The position numbers and the translations under genes are program-made. Shown piece by piece: positions 54,244-64,000 of a DNA stretch of 64,000 bases; the stretch's first letter is position 1, and each line of letters opens with the position of its first letter. A model generated the notes under the pieces. That model did not search any database, was not told the origin of the DNA, and was given only the letters and a program-made list of their open reading frames with translations. Source of the stretch: Tetrahymena elliotti 4EA (taxonomy: Eukaryota > Ciliophora > Oligohymenophorea > Hymenostomatida > Tetrahymenidae). The stretch is from positions 1 to 64,000 of the forward strand of contig JH720389.1 in assembly GCA_000231825.2 (NCBI GenBank). Direction: 5' to 3'.

Positions 54244-57200
54244 TCATTTAATTTCATATTATTATTTCCATCTTTTTATTTTTTGATTTTCGTAGATAAA
54301 ATAAATTATAAACAAATAAATGATTATTTACAGTGTGATTAAGTTAAAAAATTAATTAATAATAATAATAGTATAAAAAGTTATTTAATGTATAAATTCA
54401 TTTAAATCCTTGAAGTTTTAATTTAATTAGGCACTATTACAGCTTAAGCTCTTCCCATTTATCTATTTTTATAATCTAATTTTTATTAAAAATGTTTTAA
54501 AAGCCATTTCTTGTGAATTATTTACATCTGAGATTTTTATATTTCTCCAAAAGAGTTATTTAGGATTGTTTTTGTTTCTAGCTAATCTTGCATGAGTAGT
54601 TTTTTTACCCTTTTTATCTGACTGTTAATATTCATTATTGAGCATGTTTATCTATTCTTAAACCATTTTTAGATCCTCTTTATGGTTCTTATAATTTATC
54701 AAACAAAATTCATTTATCATCTTTTCTCTTATTTTTTGTCTTTCTTTTAATTACTAACCTATCTTGATCACAATAGGGTTGTTTCTTACAATATCCATAA
54801 TTTCTACTTAATCATCTATTTCTTTTTCTAACTTGTTCATCATACAGCTAATTAAAAACAATATTAATTTAACATTTTAAATAAGTTAGAATAAAAATGA
54901 ATTACAATAAAGATGTAAATTTTGATATAAGTTATATCCTTTCTTTAAATGAAGTGTCACATAATTTCCAAAAATATTTCAATTTGCTGAATTTATCTTT
55001 AATTTAACTTCCTTTTTGATATTAATCATCTTCTGTCCATGATTCTTCAGAAAATCTTTTTACATTTTTATCAATCTCTTTTTCAAATTACTTCATTTTC
55101 TAATCGTATATTGGCTCATATTCTTTTTCTTCTTCAAGGATACAATCTATTGTAAGTTTTATATTTTTTATTGCTTTATCTTCCTCTGAGTCTTTAGCTC
55201 TTATTTTCCATAGGATGAAATACTATTTTTTATTAGGAAATGACTTTTCTTGTAATATGTAATTTATCATCTCTTCTTCTGTTGTAATTTCTTTAGGACG
55301 TACTCTCTCTGGATTCCTGAGCTCTTTTTACAATTAAACAGTACTAGAACTTGAATTTAGAACACTTTCCTCATTCTAATCCTCTTCTGTTTGATAATCA
55401 TTATCTTAAGATGTATACCATCCATTAGATGGCTTAGTAATGATTTATTAATTTCTGTTGGTTTGCATATGATTTTAATATTAATCATCTTCTCCGGACA
55501 TAGATTCTTTCAAGTTTTAAATATATTAATGAGATCTTTTATTATTATCTGATCCATATTGATTTAAGTTGTATTTAGAATCACTGCCATAATAATAACC
55601 TTAATCATTTCCAATTGTATTATATCTTAAAGAATTAGGCTCTGTTTTAAATGTTGGTAGACCCTACAGTTATTACTATTATTATTCATTAATTTTTTTA
55701 ATCTACTCATACTAATCTTTAAGATTCCTAAACGTGTCTTAATTAAGAACTGTTTTCTCTTTACTTTTTAATTGTGCAGATTAATTATTCTAAGAATTAT
55801 GAGAGCTTTCAGTTTCACTTGAGTCTTTTCTTATTAAGTGGAATGCTTATTAGTTATAAAAATTATATATTAATGTCTTTATAAATGTAGTAATGAATTA
55901 CATGGTTTATATGAAATCCGTTACTCGCTCTATTAAGTGATTTAGTTTTCTTAATTTTATTATTATATGTCATCTTATGATATTCTGTTTTCATAACTTT
56001 AATTAATTGGATATGTAGGCAAGCTCTAAAACTTTTTTTAAACTAATTAAAAATTCATTTTTTAGTCATTTCATAAATAAAATTTTACTTGATTAATTTT
56101 TTTCTGCTTGCATGATGAAATGCTAAATATCTTCTTTTAAATCTGTATTATAATTTTATTGGATTTCTCCTAACAGATTTGAAACTCTTTGTTTAATGTC
56201 TTTAGCTTTTTATTAATCTATTTCAAATTTAAATATCTGAATATTTTATTGATATTGTATTTACCAAAAGGTTCTGTATTGTGAACTGATTCCTAACTTA
56301 CTTTATATTTATCTTTAATATCTCTTTCAGTATGCTACTAAGTCTCAGAAGGATTAAAAGTGTCTAATTTTTAATGTGGCTGTTGTTTAAAAAGTATTCT
56401 TCAGTTTGTTTTGTGAAATGTTTTAAAACTACCTATGCATATTAATAGTCTTCTATAATAGTATTTTATTATTCACTTAAATAATTTTAAGCTTGCTAAG
56501 TACTAACTTCTTCCTTTGATTTCATCTAATTAAGACTTGACTAAGAAGTTGTGTATCCGTTTTGTAGTCTATTAGTTGGAGATGCTTTCCTTGAAGATGG
56601 GCCTAAATTTTCAAGATCCTATTAAAATTGTATACTTTATCTCTTTTTTGTGCTTGTAGCTGGAATCTATTTTATTTTATGAAATTTAAAATACTAGTAG
56701 GACTAATTTTATTTGTTTACTGAAGGGGATGTTTAATTAGATAAGCTTTAACCCATTTACTACTATTAAGAAGATGTAGATGTTAGAGGGGGTTAATTTA
56801 CTGACATGATAATTTTACTTGATTGCTAAGGGGAAGTGTGTCTGCTTGAACTTCCTCTTCTAAATGTAGAAGAAGGAACTTAAGAAGCATATTCTTACTA
56901 AACTTGTTCTCTAAATTTATTCAAATTAACTAATTCTTTTTCCAAATCAAAAATCATTTGCTAAAATTTTTCTTTTGATTTTTAAATCATAAGATTTTAT
57001 TATTTTTTTTCATTTTAAAGATTCTAAATTCTATTATGCTTATCTTAGGTTTATGATTAAATCATTTATCGTTAAAGTTGAATGCTTTCTAACTCTTTTT
57101 ATAACTCATTATCAAAATTGTATTTAATTTATTCTTCTAAATGGGCTCTTTCGTTTTCATATTTTTTTTTATAATTCAATCTCAAAATTGTTTCTTTTCT

Positions 57201-57753
57201 TTTTAACTCATTTTCCTTTTCAATGTTTAACTCTTTTAAGATATCTTTTTTTAATTCTGTTTCAACTTCATTTACTAACTAATTTTTATCAATATTCTAT
57301 AACAGCTCTGTCATTATTCTTTCTTTTTCTACTTTAAAACTCTATTCTTCTCTTGCTTATATCTCAGGTTCAAACATCATTTATAATCTCTGTCTATGAT
57401 TTTGCAACTCTCTTTCTTTCATTTCTATATTCTTCTTTCTTCTTTTAAACTCTTCAATAGTCTATTTATGCATCAGTTCAACTCTTTCTTCAATCTCTTT
57501 TTAACAATTTTGTTTAATTTTTTCTTCTAGAGTTATTTTATATTCTAGTAACTCCTATTCATATCTCATTCTTATTTCATTTCTAATATCTAACTCCATC
57601 TAATTTGTTAATATTCATTATAAATTAGTATTCTTTTTTACTTTATTACTATTTAATTAGAATAAAATAAATATTTAAAATACTTACTTATGGAGTTATC
57701 TCCTTAATTGCTTGATATGCTCTCTCAGCAATAATTTAGTTCATTTAATTCAT
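54244..57753 (-). CDS. Unrecognised long coiled-coil protein, about 1028 aa
   Basis: Six exons: 57753-57688, 57599-56433, 56379-56302, 56236-56089, 55929-54906, 54847-54244; phases agree across all junctions. It begins MNQMNQIIAERAYQAIKEIT. Residues ~23-280 are a continuous coiled coil (KIKQNCQKEIEERVELMHKQ, ELKKDILKELNIEKENELKR, QMIFDLEKELVNLNKFREQV). A Ser/Gln-rich spacer follows (FRRGSSSRHTSPQQSSK). A second helical region (KAKDIKQRVSNLLGEIQQNY, DFIQTMQFITTFIKTLIYNF) leads to an acidic, Trp-containing block (KKQYFILWKIRAKDSEEDKA; SEESWTEDDQYQKGSQIKDK). The architecture is typical of centrosome or basal-body scaffolds, but no family is recognised. The last ~50 codons are of low complexity, so the true end may be earlier. 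Confidence 0.72.
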
Positions 57754-58246
57754 TTTTTATTCTTCAGTCAAACAACTAATTGCCCGAATCTAATTGATCT
57801 TAAACTGTTTTAAAATTATAATTTCTTTACTCCAAATCTTTATATTATTTATATTGGTAATCCTTAAAAATATTAGTATTGAATAAAAGTTTGTTTAATG
57901 ATTTTACAAATTTTCAAAAATCTTATTAACTATACAACCTTAAAAAGAATTTGTTATGTAATTTCATATCAAAATCAATATTTTGATAATAATTTTAAAT
58001 TTAATAAGATTTCAAAGATACAGTTACCAATCAATCATTTAGTAATTAAAAAAAATAAAAATGAGTTATAAAATAATTTACTTTTGGAGTAAATTAAGAT
58101 TATTACTCACTAAAATATATTTAAAAAAAATGATTTTATAAAAATGTATAAAAATGTATTTTCCTTTAGCTGCATAAAATTTAAGATTATCAAATATTTA
58201 AAAAATTTACTGAAATTTATTGAATTTTAACAATTAAAAATATATA
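57754..58246. other. AT-rich gap between two minus-strand genes
   Basis: About 0.5 kb with the promoter side of the coiled-coil gene and the 3' flank of the next gene. Nothing recognised. Confidence 0.55.
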
Positions 58247-60201
58247 TCATAAATATTAGCTTGCTTTACGATAAAAGCAGCTATAACAAATTATATCTTG
58301 CCCTATAAATACTTCTCTTTCAATTTTGTTGCATTATTAGCATATTTGATCATCAATTTATGAGTTTTATTGCTTTAAATTATTTAAAGTTTTACTACTT
58401 TATTTTAGATTATCATTCTCTTATTTACTATCTTAATGCTGTTAAGATACTTAACTCTACCAATATACAAGAGATTGAGTTTCACTTTTATTATTATTGT
58501 TTAGATATTTTCTTTAATTATAATTATTTTATTATGTATTAGCTTCACTTTTATTTAAATTATCTGCTGTTTATTAAATACTTTATTATGATTTTTCATT
58601 AATTGGGTTTTTTGGAGTTATGTGCTTTAATTCTTGCTTACCTTAACCTTCATCAACTTAAGTTTTACTTTCCATAATATTATCAGAATTTCCTTTTTAA
58701 TTAGAATTTTTATGTTTTTATGGAGTCATGTTTTACATATCTTAGATACTTCCTTCTGATTCACATCCACTGACTATGGAAGAATTATACATGTCATTAT
58801 AGTTTTAGTTAAGAAAAAACCTTAAAAAATAAATTATGTTATATTTAGAAAAAGTAAATAAACCATACCAATTAAAAATTATTTTATGATTGAAGAAGTA
58901 CAAAATTATATCTTAAGAAGAATAGTCTTATTTATCTGCTTAATTTTGTTTATTCATATTCAAGAGTGTAAGTTTAAAATTAATACCTAATTCTAAAAAT
59001 TTCTTTTCAATAATTTTAACCAACCACTTCAATTTATTAAAATCTTCGCCTTTAAAATCAGAATAGGTTTACAAACCTAAAAAATTTACTATTATTTAAG
59101 ATAATTTATCAAGGCTTTGTTCATCAAAACTTATGTTTTTACATTTTATTATCTAAAATAATTCTAATAGCTCTCTCTCATCAGATCTTTTCTGGTAGCT
59201 ATCTCTCATTAAAATAAAGAATTTAAAAATTTCTTTATTTTAATAATAAATATTTTGAAAATCAAACAAAATAGTGTAAATTATTGATTTCAGTTAACTT
59301 TTCTAAAAAAAAAGCTGTTATCCTTTTAAATTATAAAATTATATCTCATCATTATAATCTTGTGCACAAATTTATGAATTATTTTGATATGTTTAAATAC
59401 TTTTTGATTATATTTAATCAACTATAAAACATAATAGGTTATCTTTAAAAAAGATTAGTGTAGTATTTTAACCTAAATCTATATTTTTATCATTCTATTA
59501 AAGCTTTAGAAAAATATATTTTACTTCTAAGTTATCAAATATTTTACAAATATAATCTATATCTTTTTAAATTTATTATGAGGAATTTTAACTTTTAATT
59601 ATAATATCTGCCATCAAGACACAAGCATCCATTAAATATTATTTTAGATAGCCGCTTTAAAGATATTTATGTATACACGTATCATATTAAAATTCAAGTA
59701 AATGAGACAAAAATTAAGAGAGAATTTATTTCTCTATTAAATTTTTATGGCTTTAAATATTTTTAATATATTTAAAAAGCTTATCTATTGTTTATTTTGA
59801 CAAAAAGCCCTATCCATAGCATAGAATTACATAATACATAGCAAAAAATTTATATTACTTAATTTAGTTTTAAACCTGATCAAATTCATAACCATAATAA
59901 TAATAAGGTTTATTCTTATAGTATTTATAACTTTACTACAACATTTCTTAGAATTTGCTGCTATTTTCTAATTTCTCATTAAAATAGATTTGACCTATTT
60001 CAGACGGTTAGCTTTAGTATTAAATTATACTTTCTTCTATTTGATATCGATCTTAAGCTCTAAACTATTGATAAAAACATACAGTAATTTATATTTTTAA
60101 AAAGAATTAAATTTAAATACATCAATTATACTGTGGCATTCATATTCATTATCATCATATTTAACTAAAGCTATTTATTTTTTTTCTCTTTTGTTTTACA
60201 T
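58247..60201 (-). CDS. Unrecognised protein with C-terminal Cys4 motif, about 640 aa
   Basis: Exon 1 is 60201-60083 (MQNKREKKQIALVKYDDNEY...), exon 2 starts at 60059 or 60029 and runs to the TGA at 58247. Intron phase 2; length either 23 nt (GTATGT...TTTAG) or 53 nt (GTATGT...GAAAG). Exon 2 reads QIYFNEKLENSSKFQEMLQQ, then FFAMYYVILCYGQGFLSKQT, LMDACVLMADIIIKSQNSSQ, ILMRDSYQKRSDERELLELF and WLVKIIEKKFLELGINF, a helical body. A Gln/Asn/Ser-rich region follows. The C terminus holds DDQICQQCNKIEREVFIGQD and IICYSCFYRKASQYL, that is C-x2-C-x13-C-x2-C, a plausible zinc-binding hairpin of treble-clef or ribbon type. No family recognised; function unknown. Confidence 0.7.
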
Positions 60202-61612
60202 TTTTTAAATTTATCTCTTTTGGTAAAAAATGAAGAAAGTTTAATATTTATTTATTTTTAAGATTCTTATTAATTTAAATAAAAAAATTAAATAGTTGTT
60301 TCTTTTCTTTTTATTGAATAACAAAATTTTGAAAATAAAATATGTGAGATCATAGTAAAAAAGATATCAAAAATTATATATTTTAATTATCAATAAATAT
60401 TTAAATATTCTAACACTTTTTATTTCAAAATCAATAAAGCTTACTCTAAAAAAATAAAATTATTTTAATTGGATAAATTTAAAAATTCCAAATTTATTTA
60501 AAAAATATCTGAAACACTTAAAAATATAAATTTTTTAATTTGGATGATTAATATTTTTGACCATTTAAAATATTTGATGCTATTCATAATATCTCCTAAT
60601 AAATTCAACATAAATTATTTTGAATTTATTATATCCCTTCAGAAATATTTTCAATTACCTCATTACAAATTTTTTATTTTTAAACCATTTATTATTATAT
60701 TAAAATCAAATATTTTATTTCTTTCTAACCTTAAATCCATTTCAAAATTGTTGCCAAATAAATATGCTTTGTGTTCTGTATTTAATAAAAAATAAGAGTA
60801 AATACATTTTAAATAATATGAATTTATTATCCTTCCAATTCAATTTTACCAACTGTTACAACTGTTGGATAACCTATTTTGTTTATTTATTCTAATATTG
60901 ATTCATTTATAAAATACTATTAGTCCATTGAAATTTTGAGGGATTATTATTTAATTTCTAAATTGAATAATCCATAAATTTCAAATATAAGATAAAAAAG
61001 TATCCATATTATCTATTCTTGATTAAATAAATTAATATTTATTTTGCTTTGTTTCAAACTGAATCATATAATTTATCAAAATTATAACCTAAAAATTGAT
61101 AGTTTTATATTACTAATATTAATTTTTAATGAAAGAGTAGGATATACTAGTGAAGATCTATAAATTCTATTCTACTGGTCTAGTTGGTATTTTAGTAGCT
61201 TAATAAAAGAAGAAATATTAAAAAAGATTGAACAATAATTCTATTTTAGCAAATAAAATCTTCTTTTTGTAAAAAATGCTCATAATTAACTTTTATTTGT
61301 TTTTTTAAAGGCAGATAATAGTATCAAGTAGCTAGAATCATTTAGCAGAGTAAAATTAATTAAATAATTTTTTGTTTCTCTAACTATTTACTGATTTACT
61401 GAATTAATTTTAAAATAGAATGTACTTATAATATTCTTCATCTAAATGTTAATTTATAACTGAATTACTCTATAAACTGTATCAGAATTTATAAATTAGT
61501 TGTAAATTTTAGAGGTCATCAAATTAATTAAACTTTATATTGATATTACTTTGATAAGTCATAGAAAAAAAAATAAAAAAAAACAAAAAATTTAATTTTA
61601 ATCAAAAAAAAA
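60202..61612. other. Gap between divergent genes with ambiguous overlapping frames
   Basis: About 1.4 kb. Several long frames stay open because only TGA stops. Minus strand 60981-61283 gives 100 codons (MSIFYKKKILFAKIELLFNL...). A second minus-strand reading near 60700-60980 gives peptides such as INKIGYPTVVTV and HKAYLFGNNFEMDLRLERNK after splicing. A plus-strand frame runs from 60544. They compete with each other and none is backed by a family, so no gene is called. One small minus-strand gene may be present. Confidence 0.45.
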
Positions 61613-64000
61613 ATGTTAAGATAAAATTAAATATTATTTTGGGTTGCTTTATTTTGTTTGGTTTAAAGATCTTAGCAAATTTATCCAAAAGCTATTCTAA
61701 CTTAAACTTAATTTTAATAATCTTCAAGCATTTCTTATTTAAATTCCTACAAGATAGCTATATGTGGCTCATCTAGCTTAAATAGTAGTAACACCATATA
61801 TGGTAATTAATGATACAAAAGAATAAATTCATTTATTATAATTTATCTTATTAGTAATTGACTCATCAAAACCAATAAATAGTGGAGGAGAAACTTCTTA
61901 TTCATCTTTAGCATGCAACATTTTACTTTATTTCAATGTAAATTAAAAATTAAAAAAAGTAGATATTTAGCAATTTTTTTAATAAAAGGGAAGCTAGCTA
62001 ATTAACTCTACAAAGAGAATTGCTCAAAGTAAATTTTTTGAAAAATATTTATTTTCATAAGAGAAGATAATATTAAAGTTATCAGCTATGGAGACAATTA
62101 CTTTTAGTTAACTCAAAATATTCTTGATCTAAACAGCCTGAATATTAATTCTATGTACTCAATAGTCTGGCTTCAAAAATTAAGCAATGAAATGGTAATT
62201 AATTAATTTAAATCCTTCATTCTTAAATATTTTTTAAAATCTAAGATATCAATAACAATAGATAATGGATAGTTAAAATGTAAACATTTAATATTTTATA
62301 TGAAAATAATAATTTTTTTAATTAGATGGGTACCCTAATTCATTGCAGACTCTTACCTGCAATAATAAGTTAGCATAAGGTGTATTCTTTGTAAATAAAA
62401 TTGATTTAATTTTATGAAGAAAACTTTCTAAAATAATTTTAAATAAAAGTCAACTAAATTAATTGCTGTAGGGTGTGGATCGAAATTGCTAAGTAGAAAT
62501 TACATTTTTATTTTAATTAAATTATCATAATTTGTTTTAAAAAAGTCTAATACTTTCAAATTGATACATAACAAGGAACAATTAATTTTTAAGAATAAGT
62601 ATCTATCCAACTAATTTTTGTGATCTATCAAGTATCATAATTGCAAGTAAATTATTATTTTTATAAATAATTAACTAATCATTTTAATAATCAATAATAT
62701 CTATTTATTTTGTTTAATATAAAAAATCTTAGAATCAAAAACAAATCAATTAATTTTACTAAGTGATTAATTTATTTTTCAAAAAATTAATTTTTATATT
62801 ATGTAAATCTTTGATTAAAAAGATTTATTTTCAAAATAATCAATTTATTCTTTTTAAAAAAAACTAATTAAAAAAATATTTAATTTTTGAATAACAATAG
62901 CCTTTCGAAAATATGTCAATGGTATTAGTAGATCTATTGAAAAATGTATTTATAGCATAAATCAATTCTGATTAGACAGTTAATTTGAGACTTGTATCAT
63001 ATGGTTACTCTATTTTTAGTTATTTTTATTCGTTTGCCCAAGTTTTTTTAGCCTCACAAAATAACTAACTACATGGTAATATTTAAATAAAGCTTTTAAT
63101 TTCCTAATAGTTTTTTTAAATCATTAATAATTAGCTTACTTTATTGATACGTAAAACGAAGAAGACATTTATTTAGGTGAAACTTAATCATCGATTATTA
63201 ATTTCACTGCATTTGAAGTAATAAAATCTTATTTAATTATATAATGAAATCATTAAATTATAATTTAGGGAGATTAGAGAGTTTTACTTTCATACTTATC
63301 AGTTAATAATGTGCAATTTGTAGGTAAATATTTTTTGATTGCAAATATTAACAATTATTAAAAAAAATTAAGAATATTAATTGAATAATTAATTCTAATG
63401 GAGATAATGTTCAAGTCCCAATTGCGCAATTTGTTAGCAAGACAATGAGAGTTTATGTTAGGTATGTACTAAAGACTTAAATAGATAAATTTAATCAAAC
63501 CTATGTGAATGCATTCCTTCTTATTTTGAGGATCCAACTCTTGCTTAATGCTAAAAATGCTCAAACTCATGTTTAACTTGTGTAGATACTGCTACTACTT
63601 GTACATTTTGCTCTAAAAATTAATTTAGATAGCTCTCTGGATCTAGATGTATATGTTAGGATGGTTATTATGAAAACAATCTTAAGTTGTGTGTCGTTTG
63701 TGATCCTTCTAAAAATCTCGTTATCAGAGATTATTAATGTGTATGCTAAGATGGATATTATATGGATACTAATGGTTTGTGCTTGTAATGCCATTTAAGT
63801 TGTAAAACTTGCTAAAATTAAGCTAATTAATGCACATCTTGTAAAGATGGTATAAATAGAGAATATAACTCAATATTAAAAGCTTGTAATTGTATAACAT
63901 AATACTTTAGCTTTCCTGATTAGGAGATTTGCTAAATTTGTGATCCTTTAGAAAATAAAATTCTTATTCAAGGAAAATGTTTATGTTAAGATGGATACTA
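61613..64000 (+). CDS. Secreted or surface Cys-rich (furin-like repeat) protein, 5' part
   Basis: Runs off the right edge. Exons by phase: 61613-61802, 61855-61937, 61989-62028, 62064-62194, 62326-62390, 62472-62646, 62901-63075, 63135-63217, 63269-63323, 63373 to the end. It begins MLRQNQILFWVALFCLVQRS, a signal peptide. About 290 residues without Cys repeats follow, possibly a lectin-like ectodomain (EDNIKVI-type reading, ISYGDNYFQLTQNILDLNSL; YFIDTQNEEDIYLGETQSS). From 63400 the repeats are dense: CSSPNCAICQQDNESLCQVC, CQKCSNSCLTC, CICQDGYYENNLKLCVVC, CLQCHLSCKTCQNQANQCTS. C-x2-C spacing with CQDGYY is typical of large ciliate Cys-rich membrane proteins. Later exons, probably with a membrane helix, lie outside the window. 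Internal exon borders near 62195-62472 are the least certain. Confidence 0.75.

Noticed and set aside
60544..60945. Plus-strand frame of about 130 codons starting MINIFDHLKYLMLF.
   Set aside because: Composition equals the non-coding background, it overlaps competing minus-strand readings, and frames this long are expected when TGA is the only stop.

Overview
The window looks like macronuclear DNA of an oligohymenophorean ciliate, most likely Tetrahymena or a close relative. By eye the sequence is roughly three quarters or more A+T. Recognisable protein families read through only if TAA and TAG are glutamine and TGA is the single stop. Genes are separated by long, very AT-rich gaps and carry many short AT-rich GT..AG introns. 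With the standard code almost every gene breaks into small fragments, so all models here use the ciliate code and were joined by hand. Splice sites were chosen by reading frame, intron phase and family similarity.

Layout, left to right. A DMT/EamA-like transporter (154-1452, minus). A ULK4-type kinase with a C-terminal ARM/HEAT region (3783-9214, minus). A TPR protein (10541-11554, plus), reached across a gap with a three-unit tandem repeat. Small unknown proteins at 12035-12577 (minus) and 13382-13843 (plus). An unknown 595-residue protein (15080-17068, plus). A group 1 glycosyltransferase (18863-20818, minus). A divergent importin alpha (21722-23222, minus). An eIF4E-family cap-binding protein (23940-24942, plus). 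An RBM34/Nop12-type nucleolar RNA-binding protein (25824-27675, minus). An LC8-type dynein light chain (28208-28498, plus). A 3 kb gap that holds a gene-like fragment. A multi-pass membrane protein (31490-33490, plus). A Gln/Asn-rich protein (34468-36978, minus). An SSX2IP/ADIP-type coiled-coil protein (38999-42390, minus). A predicted N-acylated protein (43832-44569, minus). A 333 bp tandem duplication. A polyGln-tailed protein (45705-46538, plus). A PAQR seven-helix receptor-like protein (48393-50654, plus). A CCDC22 homologue (51734-53943, plus). A long coiled-coil protein (54244-57753, minus). A protein with a C-terminal Cys4 motif (58247-60201, minus). The start of a secreted or surface Cys-rich protein that runs off the right edge (61613 onward, plus).

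There is no operon logic: neighbours are independently transcribed, often as divergent pairs. Several genes belong to families linked to cilia, centrosomes or microtubules (ULK4, SSX2IP, LC8) or to endosomal recycling (CCDC22). This fits a ciliate but does not show that they act together. I found no defence system, mobile element, CRISPR array, tRNA or rRNA gene. The points most worth checking are a ULK4 protein that keeps a DFG motif and catalytic Asp, a PAQR protein with a large charged insertion, two tandem duplications in gaps, and a spliceable gene-like fragment with no obvious complete gene.
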